Source: Streptomyces sp. V1I1 (lineage in GTDB: Bacteria > Actinomycetota > Actinomycetes > Streptomycetales > Streptomycetaceae). From it: DNA of 64,000 nt. Position numbers and translations under genes: made by a program. The stretch is taken from NCBI RefSeq assembly GCF_030817355.1, contig NZ_JAUSZH010000001.1:186001-250000 (forward strand), in the 5' to 3' direction. Positions within the stretch are counted from its first letter, which is position 1. Each line of letters starts with the position of its first letter. Of this stretch, positions 25,306 through 33,747 are shown one piece after another. Below the pieces are notes generated by a model. That model did no database searches. It saw nothing but the letters and a program-made list of their open reading frames with translations, and was not told the DNA's origin.

Positions 25306-26334
25306 TCAGGCAAGGAGGTTGACGCCTTGCCGGAACAGCCAGCTCAGGCGGGATGCGAGCGGCACGATGCGCGGTCCGACGAGTGGCTGTTCACGGGCCC
25401 ACAGCAAGGAGCCGGTGAGCAGCAGGTGGCTATGCGAGAGCTTTCTCCAGGCCCGCTCGTAGTCTTGCGGGTGTCCGGCTCGCACGCACCGGACCAGTTC
25501 ACCGGCGGCGGTCAGGGCCAGCGTCAGGCCCTCCCCGGTGAGCGCGTCCACGTAGCCGGCCGCGTCACCCACGAGAAGGACGCGGCCCGCGACGCGCGAG
25601 CGCACCCGCTGTCGCAGCGGACCGGCGCCACGCACCCGGGTGGTGCCCGCGGCGGCGCACAGCCGTGACATCAGGACGGGAAACCGGCTCAGCTGCGCCT
25701 CGAACGCCATGCGCTCGCTGGTGAGGACCGCGATGCCGACGAGGTCGGGCGCGAGCGGCGTGACGTATGCCTCGGAGCGTCCCGACCAGTGGACCTCGAC
25801 CAGGTCGCTCCACGGTTCGACGGCGTAGTGGCGGCGCAGTCCGTAGCGCGCGGGCCGATGTGGATCGTGCGGTGCACACAGGCCGAGTGCGCGACGCGTC
25901 GGGGAGTGGAGACCGTCGGCAGCGGCCAGGTACCGGGCCGTCAGCCCGCCGGCGGTGACGCACGCTCCGTCCTGGTACAGGTTGTCGAGGCGGCGCTGCA
26001 CCAGCCGCACCCCCAGCTGGGCGGCTCGGGCGGCCAGGGCCGCGTGCAAGCCGGTGCGTCGTACGCCGAGGCCCTGGCCGGAGCGGAACTGTGCCTCCGC
26101 ATGGCGCCCGGTGATGCCGTCCACGTAACGGATGCCGCGGAAGGGCTGTCCGGCGACCGTGACACCGAGCTGCGTAAGTGCCCGCAGGGCCCCCGGCATC
26201 AGCCCCTCGCCGCAGGCTTTGTCGATGGGTGTGGGTCGGGGTTCGGCGACGACGACCTCGAGGCCGGCCAGCGCGCCGTGGATGGCTGTGGCCAGCCCTG
26301 CCGGGCCGCCGCCAGCGACGAGCAGATCGATCAT
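25306..26334 (-). CDS. srsC: FAD-dependent hydroxylase, SrsC-like
   Basis: A 342-residue flavoprotein. The Rossmann FAD motif LLVAGGGPAGLATAIHGA lies at residues 4-21. The second FAD site GRVLLVGDAAGYVDALTGEG lies at about 265-285. It belongs to the geranylgeranyl-reductase/PHBH-like group. It is the last gene of an operon with a methyltransferase and a type III polyketide synthase, the order of srsA-srsB-srsC in S. griseus. There SrsC hydroxylates the alkylresorcinol methyl ether on the way to alkylquinones. Its ATG overlaps the srsB stop (ATGA). Role by analogy. Confidence 0.85.
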   Translation of the reverse strand: MIDLLVAGGGPAGLATAIHGALAGLEVVVAEPRPTPIDKACGEGLMPGALRALTQLGVTVAGQPFRGIRYVDGITGRHAEAQFRSGQGLGVRRTGLHAALAARAAQLGVRLVQRRLDNLYQDGACVTAGGLTARYLAAADGLHSPTRRALGLCAPHDPHRPARYGLRRHYAVEPWSDLVEVHWSGRSEAYVTPLAPDLVGIAVLTSERMAFEAQLSRFPVLMSRLCAAAGTTRVRGAGPLRQRVRSRVAGRVLLVGDAAGYVDALTGEGLTLALTAAGELVRCVRAGHPQDYERAWRKLSHSHLLLTGSLLWAREQPLVGPRIVPLASRLSWLFRQGVNLLA

Positions 26335-26867
26335 CGTGCGGTACCCGGCATCGGTACGGTACGGTCGCCGACCAGCGCCCTCTCCTCACAGCGGACACGC
26401 ACGGAGAGCAGCACGAGGTTCAGCACGGTGAAGCAGAGCGCGGTCGCCCAGGCCGTGTGCACAAGGGGGAGGGCGAACCCCTCGACCACGACTGCCAGGT
26501 AGTTGGGATGCCGCAGCCATCGGTAGGGGCCGTAGGTGACCAGCGGCAGTCCTTCGACCACGACGACCCGGGTGTTCCAGCGCCGGCCGAGGGTGATGAT
26601 GCACCACCAGCGCAACACCTGTGCGGCAACGGCCAGTGCCAGCATGGGCCAGCCGAGCACCGGGAGGAAGGGACGGCCGAACGCCCACGGTTCGGCCACG
26701 CAGCCCACCAGCAGGCCGGCATGGAGGGCGACCATCGCCGGGTAGTGGGCGCGCCCGTATTCCCTGCCGCCGCGTGCGCGGCTCCATGCGCTGTTGCGGC
26801 GAGCCACGAGGAGTTCGGCGAGGCGCTCCACGGTGACCAGGAGCATCAGCCCGGCCAAGGCGTTCAC
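26331..26867 (-). CDS. srsB: Isoprenylcysteine-carboxyl-methyltransferase-like O-methyltransferase, SrsB-like
   Basis: A 178-residue membrane protein with four to five hydrophobic segments. The ICMT-family core GPYRWLRHPNYLAVVVEG near residues 113-130 carries the RHPxY S-adenosylmethionine-binding motif, and EERALVGD ends the fold. In the S. griseus srs operon the matching enzyme methylates alkylresorcinols. It starts 6 bases after srsA and overlaps srsC, so all three are co-translated. Confidence 0.85.
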   Translation of the reverse strand: MNALAGLMLLVTVERLAELLVARRNSAWSRARGGREYGRAHYPAMVALHAGLLVGCVAEPWAFGRPFLPVLGWPMLALAVAAQVLRWWCIITLGRRWNTRVVVVEGLPLVTYGPYRWLRHPNYLAVVVEGFALPLVHTAWATALCFTVLNLVLLSVRVRCEERALVGDRTVPMPGTAR

Positions 26868-26873
26868 GAGCGA

Positions 26874-27935
26874 TTACCAGCGCAGAAGGACGAGTTCGGA
26901 GGCGAGGCCGGGCCCGAGGGCCAGCATGAGCCCGGTGGACCCGGACTCGGGCGGTCCGCAGGTCATCGCATCGAGCAGCACATGCAACACGGACGCCGAT
27001 GAGAGATTCCCGCTGCGGGCCAGTGAGCGCCGGCTCAACTCGAACGCCGACTGCGGCAGCCCGAGGACTTCAGCCAGCACGTCGAGGACTTTCGGCCCGC
27101 CGGGATGGCAGATCCAGGCCGTGACGTCCGGTGGCTTGAGATCGTGATCGGCAAGGAAGGACGCGATCTCCTCTCCCACGTGCAGCCTGATCACCTCGGG
27201 CAAGTCGCTGCCGAGGACCATGCGGAAGCCCCACTCGCCGACTTCCCACCCGAGAAGCTTTCCGGTGCCCGGATAAAGGCGGCTGCGGCCTGCCACCACC
27301 TGCGGACCGGGGCCGTCGCCATGTCGGGGGTGGTCACGGCCGACGGCCAGCAGAGCTGCTGCTCCGTCACCGAACAGGGCGCCTGCCACCAGGTTCCCGG
27401 TGGACGTGTCCGAGGTCTGCAGCGTGAGCGAACACAGTTCGGTGGAGAGCAACAGCGCAACATGATCCGGCCGCCCGACGAGATAGTCGTGGACTCGGGC
27501 GGTGCCGGCCGCGCCGCCCGCACAACCGAGTCCGAAGACGGGCACGCGCTTCACGTCGGGGCGTAGTCCGACGGTCGCGGCCAACCGGGTCTCCAAGGAC
27601 GGGGTGGCAATGCCGGTGACCGAGGTGGACAGCACGAGGTCGATGGTGTCGGCGGTCAGTCCGGCTTCGGCCAGCGCCCCTTCGATGGCCTGGGCCCCGA
27701 GATCGAGCGCCGCCTCGATGTAGGCGTCGTTGGCCCGGCCGAAGCCGCCGAGCCGTTCGTACCGGTCCAGCGGCAGCGCCAAATGCCGGGCCTCGACCTG
27801 CACAGAGGCATGGATACGGCGCAGCAGACCGGCGTCCGCACCCGTCGGGAGACAACGGGCGAGCGCATCCGTGATGTCGGCCTGCGTGTAGCGGTGGGGC
27901 GGCAACACCGTGCTCACTGCCAGGACACGCGTCAT
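26874..27935 (-). CDS. srsA: Type III polyketide synthase, SrsA-like
   Basis: A 353-residue chalcone-synthase-superfamily enzyme. The Cys-His-Asn triad is complete: Cys138 in VFGLGCAGGAAG, His277 in WICHPGGPKVLD, Asn310 in RSGNLSSASVL. In the srs pathway such enzymes extend a long acyl starter with malonyl units to make alkylresorcinols or alkylpyrones that enter the membrane. ATG 27935 follows GGTGG. It is the first gene of the operon. The frame extends upstream to 28055, but ATG 27935 matches the family start (MTRVLAVSTVLPPHRYTQ). Related S. coelicolor SCO7671-type genes have the same neighbours. Confidence 0.9.
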   Translation of the reverse strand: MTRVLAVSTVLPPHRYTQADITDALARCLPTGADAGLLRRIHASVQVEARHLALPLDRYERLGGFGRANDAYIEAALDLGAQAIEGALAEAGLTADTIDLVLSTSVTGIATPSLETRLAATVGLRPDVKRVPVFGLGCAGGAAGTARVHDYLVGRPDHVALLLSTELCSLTLQTSDTSTGNLVAGALFGDGAAALLAVGRDHPRHGDGPGPQVVAGRSRLYPGTGKLLGWEVGEWGFRMVLGSDLPEVIRLHVGEEIASFLADHDLKPPDVTAWICHPGGPKVLDVLAEVLGLPQSAFELSRRSLARSGNLSSASVLHVLLDAMTCGPPESGSTGLMLALGPGLASELVLLRW

Positions 27936-28011
27936 TGATCCACCATAGACAAGAACTAACAGAAGGTGTTGAACGTGGCAAAGAGGGTGTGGCGCGACGT
28001 AATGTGACATC
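27936..28011. promoter_or_regulatory. Divergent promoter region of srsA and the prenyltransferase gene
   Basis: This 76-base spacer must contain both promoters. It is AT-richer than its surroundings (GACAAGAACTAACAGAAGG). I see no clear operator palindrome. Confidence 0.4.
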
Positions 28012-28893
28012 GTGCCGAGCACCCCCAGCGCCGAGGACACCGTAGCGGCACCCATCGACTTCCCGGTCAGGCCAGCGACAGGCTTGCTGACAGCGTGTCA
28101 CCCGCTTCCCGCCGCAGCAGTAACCGCCTTCACCGCCGCTCTGGCCGCTGCAGTGGAGCACAGCCTCCTCAGCGGCACTGTCACGGTATGCGCGGTGGCC
28201 GCCGGACAGCTCTCAGTCGGCTGGTGCAACGATCGCATCGATCTGCAGCGCGACCGAAAAGCCCAGCGCAGGGACAAGCCGCTGGCCACCGGCCAAGCAC
28301 GGGCTGGGGCGGTGACCGTCGCCGCAGCCTCGGCCCTCGCGCTGTGCATTCTCCTGTCGGTGGCCTGTGGACCACTCGCGGGCTGCATTCATCTGGGCGG
28401 TGTAGCGACAGCCTGGTGGTACAACCTCCATCTGAAGCGCACGGCCGCTTCCTGGCTGCCGTACGCCTTCGCCTTCGGCACCCTACCCGCCGTCGTCACC
28501 CTCGCCCTGCCCGGCGGCTCATGGCCTCCGCTGTGGCTGACGGCCGCCGCCGCTCTGCTGGGCACGGGGGCCCACTTCGCCAATGTGCTGCCGGACATCG
28601 ACCATGACCTCGCAGCAGGCGTGACGGGTCTTCCCCAGCGGCTGGGCAGGCGGCGGGCCGGCCCAACGGCGGCTCTCCTGGTGCTCGCTTCGTCCTTCGT
28701 TCTGGTCCTGGCGCCTCCCGGGCCGGTCTCCGTGTCCGGCTGGGCAGTACTGGGGTCCACGACGCTGTTGTGCACGGCCGCCCTTGACCGACCGCTCGGC
28801 GCGGCCGACGGAAAGCTCGCTTTCCGGGCCACCATGGCGATTGCCGGGGCCGATGTCGTCCAACTGCTGCTTCACGGCACCGATCTCCGCTGA
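28012..28893 (+). CDS. UbiA-family prenyltransferase
   Basis: A 293-residue polytopic membrane protein with about eight hydrophobic segments. The first prenyl-diphosphate motif is WCNDRIDLQRDRKAQRRDKP (NDxxD), and the second acidic loop is NVLPDIDHDLAAGVTGLPQR. The family joins isoprenyl chains to aromatic acceptors or makes (lyso)lipid-linked products. It is divergent from an alkylresorcinol-type operon, so an aromatic polyketide from SrsABC could be its acceptor; that is inference. GTG 28012 lies close to the shared promoter. Confidence 0.88.
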   Translation: MPSTPSAEDTVAAPIDFPVRPATGLLTACHPLPAAAVTAFTAALAAAVEHSLLSGTVTVCAVAAGQLSVGWCNDRIDLQRDRKAQRRDKPLATGQARAGAVTVAAASALALCILLSVACGPLAGCIHLGGVATAWWYNLHLKRTAASWLPYAFAFGTLPAVVTLALPGGSWPPLWLTAAAALLGTGAHFANVLPDIDHDLAAGVTGLPQRLGRRRAGPTAALLVLASSFVLVLAPPGPVSVSGWAVLGSTTLLCTAALDRPLGAADGKLAFRATMAIAGADVVQLLLHGTDLR

Positions 28894-28899
28894 CGGCGC

Positions 28900-29211
28900 G
28901 GACCGCCTGATCACCGACTTCAGCGTCGAGAATCAGAGCTCGACCTGACGACCGGCCCGCAGCTTCAAGAGGCACTCGATGAAGCACTGGCCGACCACCC
29001 CCACCGCATCGAGGCCGACTTGAACCTCGTGACCTTCTGTGACTGCTCGGGACTGAACGTCCTGCTGCGAACCCGAGCCAGGGCCCGTGAGGCAGAGATG
29101 TCCTTCACAGTGGTCGGGGCCCAGGCACCCGTCGTGGCCCGGCTGTTCTACCTGACTGAGAACTGGCCGCTCCTCGGGCCGGGCTGGCTGCCGCCTGATC
29201 CTCATCACTGA
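28900..29211 (+). pseudogene. STAS anti-sigma-factor antagonist, N-terminal frameshift
   Basis: The frame from about 28935 reads ELDLTTGPQLQEALDEALAD, then NLVTFCDCSGLNVLLRTRAR with the phospho-acceptor region DCSG. The few codons before it (DRLITDFSVEN) lie in another frame, so the start is lost by a shift near 28934. An intact protein would be about 105 residues and would bind an anti-sigma factor. Confidence 0.7.
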
Positions 29212-29592
29212 AGCAGTGGCCCCGTCGCAGCTTCGAAAATCAGGCTCTCAGGCAGGCGTCATGTCGATGAAGAACTCCCGGTCGACGGGCGGCCATGCTC
29301 ACCAGGATGCCTGCCGGGTGGTCGACGAGGTCCGGAGGCCGCGGACCCACGGCAGCAAACCGAGGATCGGCCTTCAGCAGCTCCGTGACCAGGTTGGGCA
29401 AGTCTTCGCATGTTATGCCTCATTCGATGGAGCCCAGCAGGTCCAAAAGACACGGCCGCTATCCGTCTCAGGGTCGGATCAGCAGGGCAGTCGCCGGACG
29501 CCGCAGTCAAGATGCTGGTCGCTGACAGATCGCTCAGGCCCTCCCAGTGCTCTTGCCGAACTACGGTGCCACCTATTTGCCACTGTTTGACC
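29212..29592. other. Stretch with possible minus-strand remnant
   Basis: On the minus strand NLVTELLKADPRFAAVGPRP and, in another frame, DREFFIDMTPA near 29260 look like the end of a small gene, but no complete frame exists and I do not recognise it. Nothing convincing on the plus strand. Confidence 0.3.
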
Positions 29593-29616
29593 GTTTTGCA
29601 TAGACATGTGGGGTAC
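29593..29616 (+). promoter_or_regulatory. Sigma-B-type promoter of the envelope-stress operon
   Basis: GTTT at 29593-29596, 14 bases, GGGTAC at 29611-29616. This is an exact match to the Streptomyces sigma-B consensus GNNT-N14-16-GGGTAY. It lies 72 bases upstream of the first gene of a four-gene operon of stress-type proteins. Regulation is inferred from the match. Confidence 0.65.
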
Positions 29617-29687
29617 TCGCCCTCCTGGACGTGAATCCGGAGGAGCCGACTCCGTCGGCGTTCCGGGCATCGGAGGAGGAATGGCTT

Positions 29688-30308
29688 ATGAGTGATGCCG
29701 GTCGTGTTCAGCAGACGGGGCAGACGGCGAAGGAACAGGCATCGGCTGTCGCCGATCGGACCGGACAGGCGGCCGGTGAGGTCGCCGGTACTGCGGCCGA
29801 GCAGGTCAAAGCGGTTGCCGGTGAGGCACGCCAGCAGGCAGGTGGTGCGATGCGTGATCTGCGGCAGCAGGTGCAGGACGAGGGCCAGGGACAGGTGGAG
29901 CGTCTTGCCGCCTCCGTGCGGCAGTGGGCCGATGATCTTGCCGGGATGGCGGAGAACGCTTCGGGTGACTCCCCGGCTCGCGGCCTGGCAGCCCAGGCCG
30001 CCGACGGGGGCCATCGTGCGGCGGACTACCTGGACAAGAACGGCGTGGAGGGCCTGATAGGCGATCTGCAGGAGTTCGGGCGCCGACGGCCGGGAGCGTT
30101 CCTGGGCGGGGCGGTGCTGGCCGGTCTGGTGGTCGGCCGCCTGGCCAAGGCCAGCACCAAGGCCGCCCGGTCCCCGCAGCCCACGCGGCCGCTGCCGCAG
30201 GAGAGCAGCTCGCTGCCTCCCGGTGCTGTGCGGCCGCTGCCGGAGGAGAGCAGCTCGCTGCCTCCCGGTACCGCGCCGTCGGAGCTGCCCGGTCGTCCGG
30301 GGGTGTGA
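29688..30308 (+). CDS. Ala/Gln-rich LEA-like membrane-associated protein
   Basis: About 206 residues. Residues 1-80 are amphipathic repeats rich in Ala, Gln, Glu and Val (QTAKEQASAVADRTGQAAGE, GTAAEQVKAVAGEARQQ), like LEA or DUF883-type proteins. One hydrophobic segment (GAFLGGAVLAGLVVGRLAK) lies near 143-161. The tail carries a duplicated unit RPLPQESSSLPPGAV/RPLPEESSSLPPGTA. ATG 29688 follows GGAGGAGG by 8 bases. It is first in an operon with a holin-like and a DUF3618 protein. Probably an envelope stress protein; exact role unknown. Confidence 0.8.
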   Translation: MSDAGRVQQTGQTAKEQASAVADRTGQAAGEVAGTAAEQVKAVAGEARQQAGGAMRDLRQQVQDEGQGQVERLAASVRQWADDLAGMAENASGDSPARGLAAQAADGGHRAADYLDKNGVEGLIGDLQEFGRRRPGAFLGGAVLAGLVVGRLAKASTKAARSPQPTRPLPQESSSLPPGAVRPLPEESSSLPPGTAPSELPGRPGV

Positions 30309-30309
30309 G

Positions 30310-30732
30310 ATGTCCTCGATCTCACCCCAGCCACCTGGAGCGGAAGGTTCGGGCCGCGACCGCTCGGTCGGCGAACTGCTGTCCGCGGTGACCTCGGACG
30401 TGCAGACGTTGTTCCGCCAGGAGGTGGAGCTTGCCAAGACGGAGATCCGCGAGGAGGCCACCAAGGCCGGTAAGGCCGCCGGCATGTTCGGAGGCGCCGG
30501 TTTCGCCGGATACATGGTGGCGCTGTTCCTGTCGCTCGCAGCGGTCTTCGGCCTATCGAACGTGATGGACGCCGCGTGGTCGGCACTGATCATCACGGCG
30601 GTGTGGGCGGCAATCGCAGCCGTGCTGTACGCAATGGGCCGCACCCGGATGCGGGAGGTCTCCCCGAAACCCGAGCAGACCGTAGAGACACTGAAGGAGG
30701 ACGCGCAATGGGCACGTCACCCGACCAAATGA
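30310..30732 (+). CDS. Phage-holin-superfamily-6-like (DUF1469) membrane protein
   Basis: A 140-residue protein. An N-terminal cytosolic helix (SVGELLSAVTSDVQTLFRQE, VELAKTEIREEATKAGKAA) is followed by two membrane segments (GGAGFAGYMVALFLSLAAVF and SALIITAVWAAIAAVLYAMG). This is the usual form of actinobacterial holin-X proteins, which are envelope proteins rather than phage holins. ATG 30310 comes just after the preceding stop. Its end overlaps the next gene by 25 bases. Confidence 0.88.
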   Translation: MSSISPQPPGAEGSGRDRSVGELLSAVTSDVQTLFRQEVELAKTEIREEATKAGKAAGMFGGAGFAGYMVALFLSLAAVFGLSNVMDAAWSALIITAVWAAIAAVLYAMGRTRMREVSPKPEQTVETLKEDAQWARHPTK

Positions 30733-31415
30733 GGGCCCAGATCGACACCACCCGGGAGCGGCTGTCGGAGAACGTCGACCGGCTGGCCGACCGCGCCAGC
30801 CCCGGACAGATGGTGCGCCGCCGCAAGCAGCGGGTGCGCGGTGCAGTGTCGGGGCTTCGTGACCGTGTCATGGGGACCGTGGCCGACTCCGCCGGGACGG
30901 CCCGGGGTCGAACCCAGCAGGCCACCGAGTCGGCGAAGGAGAGCGCGGGCGAAGCCGCGGACGCCGTGCGCCAGGCGGCCGGAGAGGCCGCCGGGCAGGT
31001 CGGCGATGCGGCCGGACGGGTCGGTGAGACGGTCGGACGCGCACCGGAGCAGGCCGTGCGGCAGACGCAGGGCAATCCGCTCGCCGCCGGGCTGATCGCC
31101 TTCGGCGCCGGCCTGCTGAGCGCTTCACTGCTGCCGGTCTCCGAGACCGAGCAGCAGGCAGCCACACAGCTCGCCGAAAGTGAGGCTGTCGAGCCGGTCA
31201 AGCAGGCGGTGGTGGAATCGGCCCAGCAGCTGAGGGAGGACGCCACCGAGACCGCCAAGCAGGCAGCCGAGCAGGTCAAGGACACCGCCGCGGATGCCGC
31301 CCATACCACCAAGGAACAGGCCGGCGACCAGGCGGCGCAGGTGACCGATCAGGCCCGTGAGTCCGGCCAAGAGGTCACCGGTGAAGCACGCGGGCAGAGT
31401 TCGGGACCTGCCTAA
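30708..31415 (+). CDS. DUF3618 alanine-rich stress protein
   Basis: A 235-residue protein starting at ATG 30708 after GAAGGAGG. Residues 5-50 are the DUF3618 motif: QMRAQIDTTRERLSENVDRL and ADRASPGQMVRRRKQRVRGA. One membrane-like segment (NPLAAGLIAFGAGLLSASLL) lies near 127-146. The rest consists of Ala/Glu/Gln/Lys repeats typical of LEA-type proteins. DUF3618 genes are commonly next to holin-X genes, as here. It overlaps both neighbours, so the operon is tightly coupled. Confidence 0.88.
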   Translation: MGTSPDQMRAQIDTTRERLSENVDRLADRASPGQMVRRRKQRVRGAVSGLRDRVMGTVADSAGTARGRTQQATESAKESAGEAADAVRQAAGEAAGQVGDAAGRVGETVGRAPEQAVRQTQGNPLAAGLIAFGAGLLSASLLPVSETEQQAATQLAESEAVEPVKQAVVESAQQLREDATETAKQAAEQVKDTAADAAHTTKEQAGDQAAQVTDQARESGQEVTGEARGQSSGPA

Positions 31416-31947
31416 CGAACTGACCACGGACCACCGCGAGGTGGATGGCCTTTTCGAACAGATCGAGGAGGCCGCGCCGGGCAGCCCGGAGCGCAAGAAC
31501 CTGGCCGACCGGCTGACCATCGAACTGGTGCGGCACTCCGTCGCGGAGGAGGAGCACCTGTATCCCGCGGTACGCAGGCATCTGCCGGGCGGCGACGCGC
31601 TTGCTGACAAGGAGATCGCCGACCACGGAAGGGTCGAGGAGCTGCTCAAGGACCTGGAGGGGCGCGAGGCCGACGATCCCGAGTTCAACTACCTCCTCGC
31701 GCAGCTCAGGACCGAGGTGGAAGCCCACGTGGCGGATGAGGAGAGCAACCTCTTCGTACAGTTGCGATCCGCGTGCACACCCGGCGACTTGGAAGAACTC
31801 GGAGACAAGATCCGCTCGGCGAAGAAGCTTGCCCCCACGCGCCCGCACCCCAGTGCACCTGATACACCGCCGGGCAACAAGCTTCTGGCGCCCGGGGCCG
31901 GACTGGTCGACCGCGCCCGCAACTTCATCACCGGCCGCGGCAAGTAG
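31381..31947 (+). CDS. Hemerythrin-like domain protein
   Basis: About 188 residues in the HHE fold. Metal-ligand motifs include LTTDHREVDGLFEQIEE, ELVRHSVAEEEHLYPAVRRH, IADHGRVEELLKDLEG and RTEVEAHVADEESNLFVQLR. The C-terminal tail APTRPHPSAPDTPPGNKLLA then GLVDRARNFITGRGK is shared with the paralogue at 56928. GTG 31381 (VKHAGRV) has AAGAGG upstream and fits the paralogue; GTG 31357 is an alternative. It overlaps the DUF3618 gene. A di-iron oxygen or nitric-oxide sensing or storage role is likely. Confidence 0.9.
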   Translation: MKHAGRVRDLPNELTTDHREVDGLFEQIEEAAPGSPERKNLADRLTIELVRHSVAEEEHLYPAVRRHLPGGDALADKEIADHGRVEELLKDLEGREADDPEFNYLLAQLRTEVEAHVADEESNLFVQLRSACTPGDLEELGDKIRSAKKLAPTRPHPSAPDTPPGNKLLAPGAGLVDRARNFITGRGK

Positions 31948-32020
31948 CCACTCCGCTGGCCTGCTGGCCCGTCCGGGTAGGGCGGGCCGGGACCGCTCGA
32001 CCATCGCCCAGGCGGTCCGC

Positions 32021-32058
32021 GGGCCGGGCACGGAGCCCCTGGACTCCGTGCCCGGCCC
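32021..32058 (+). terminator. Terminator of the stress operon
   Basis: GGGCCGGGCACGGAG, loop CCCCTGGA, CTCCGTGCCCGGCCC: a perfect 15-bp stem, 74 bases after the hemerythrin stop. Confidence 0.85.
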
Positions 32059-32163
32059 TCATCCCACCGCGGCCGCTCAGCCGCACCCCGCGGGTGCCCC
32101 TTGGCAACCGGGAGGAAACCTGTCAGCAGTCGAATCCGGGGGTCCCACACCGGCTGTGGCGTT

Positions 32164-32319
32164 TCACTGGTTGGGTTCGGCCGAACTGATGTCGCCCAGC
32201 GCGGAGCCGGGGTCGCGCTCGATGGCCAGGTCGCCGAGGGAGACTATGCCAACCGGGTGCCCGTTTTCGACGACCGGCAGCCCGCGCACCACTTGTTCCC
32301 TCATCAACTGCACGGCGCG
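32164..32319 (-). pseudogene. CBS-domain protein, C-terminal fragment
   Basis: Minus strand reads AVQLMREQVVRGLPVVENGH, then PVGIVSLGDLAIERDPGSAL and GDISSAEPNQ with stop at 32164. This is the second half of a CBS pair. Upstream of it the sequence becomes an unrelated plus-strand fragment. Confidence 0.75.
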
Positions 32320-32758
32320 GCCCGCACCGAAGCCGAGGAACACGGCATCGCCGGCGAACGCGCCACCTCCCAAGCCCAACGCGCCTTCACCTTCCCCTTC
32401 ATTCGACCCCACCAAGCCGCCGACGAAATCGAGCTGGCCGAACAACTGCTCACCGGACTCGTCCTGCACGTGACCAGCGCGACCGTTCGCATCGCCGCGC
32501 TCATCCGCGACGCCGAACCACCCAGGACATCGAAAACCGGGCCGAGCTGCTGCGCACCGAGATCAGCCTCGCCGGCGTCACCGTCGCCGAGCCCATCCCC
32601 GAACTCGCCCTGTGCTTCCACCACGCCGTCCTAGGCGCTGACCACGCAGTGTCCGCCTAGATCGCGCGCCTGAACGACCTCACCCGCAGCGGCGACTACA
32701 CGTACTACGTCGACATCGCCCACTTCATGGCCGACCTTCCCCTCAACACGGCCTCACC
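32320..32758 (+). pseudogene. Unidentified gene remnant
   Basis: The frames show coding character: RAFTFPFIRPHQAADEIELA, EQLLTGLVLHVTSATVRIAA, then after a shift TEISLAGVTVAEPIPELALC, a TAG at about 32658, and TRSGDYTYYVDIAHFMADLP. I do not recognise the family. At least one frameshift and one stop interrupt it and no start is visible. Confidence 0.35.
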
Positions 32759-32889
32759 GGCCCGGTGGCTCGATGGAGAACAGCCCACCCTCGAGCGGTG
32801 GCTCACCCTTGCCTCCGCCCGCGTGATCACACGAACCTGGCCCGATGACGTCTCTGGCCATCGGACGTGGGTGAGAGATAGGCATACAG

Positions 32890-32930
32890 AAAGGCCCGAA
32901 CCTCCCGGTGACCAGGGCTCGGGCCCTTCC
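32890..32930 (+). terminator. Terminator-like hairpin
   Basis: GAAAGGCCCGAACC... GGGCTCGGGCCCTTCC: an imperfect stem of about 9 bp with A residues before it and T residues after it. Confidence 0.5.
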
Positions 32931-33001
32931 TGCTCCCGCTTGCCGTAGCGGCTGCGGCACAACGGTCAACCGGCGTCCGGGCTCTTTCCCGACCAGCTAC
33001 G

Positions 33002-33245
33002 TCAGTAGCTCGACGATCGCGCCTGGTTGCGGTCGATCTTCTCGTTCAGGCCCCGAACGTCATCAGCGAGCCGGTCCACCTTCCCATCGAGATTGCCCAC
33101 CTTCTGATCAAGTTGCCGACCTGCAGACGCACCGCCGTGAGATCGCTCTGACGATCCCGAACTCCCGATCCGTCCTCTCCTCCGCCTGCTCAAAACGGCG
33201 GGTGAGCGCAACAATCTCGCTCTGAGCGATGGGGTCCTCGGGCAC
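33002..33245 (-). pseudogene. Small coiled-coil protein, two frameshifts
   Basis: VPEDPIAQSEIVALTRRFEQ and AEERTDREFGIVR, then DLTAVRLQVGNL in another frame, then KVDRLADDVRGLNEKIDRN. Together about 80 residues of heptad-type coiled coil. I recognise no family. It precedes the IS3 element. Confidence 0.45.
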
Positions 33246-33454
33246 GGGGCGCTCCTGCCAGACACAATAAGAGGCGGATATCAGGGGCCCCACGATATCG
33301 CGCCCGCCGTACGCCGAACCCAGAGAACGTCGGCCGGGTCACAGGCTCCGCCGAACGCACATCGCAGCAGCTGGACCAACCCCGCCGATGAGGGGCCACG
33401 AGGTTTCCGGACAGGCACCCAATAGGGTTGTCCTGAACAGGAAGCGAGGAAGAA

Positions 33455-33745
33455 GTGGCGCCACCCAGTAAGTACTCGCCGGAGTTCCGCGAGGAAGCCG
33501 TCCAGATCGTGTTGAGGTCAAGCAAGACGATCTCCGAAGTCGCCCGGGAGCTTGAGTTGAACCCGGAGACGTTACGCGGCCGGGTGAAGAAGCACCAGAA
33601 GCAGCAGGAACCGGCTCCCGATGCGGAACTGACGGTGAACGAGCGGACGCGCCTGAAGGAGCTCGAACGACGCAACCGCGAGCTGGAGATGGAAGTTACC
33701 TTCCTGAAAAAAGCCGCAGCGTACTTCGCGAAGGATCCCCGGTAG
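33455..33745 (+). CDS. IS3-family OrfA
   Basis: A 96-residue protein with an N-terminal helix-turn-helix (KYSPEFREEAVQIVLRSSKT, ISEVARELELNPETLRGRV) and a C-terminal leucine zipper (ELERRNRELEMEVTFLKKAA). It is intact. GTG 33455 follows GAGGAAGAA. Without an intact OrfB it cannot transpose this copy. Confidence 0.9.
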   Translation: MAPPSKYSPEFREEAVQIVLRSSKTISEVARELELNPETLRGRVKKHQKQQEPAPDAELTVNERTRLKELERRNRELEMEVTFLKKAAAYFAKDPR

Positions 33746-33747
33746 CA

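Noticed and set aside
29259..30644. A 461-codon minus-strand frame
   Set aside because: It is antisense to two stress-operon genes with clear families and ribosome-binding sites; its product is low-complexity Arg/Ser/Pro-rich.
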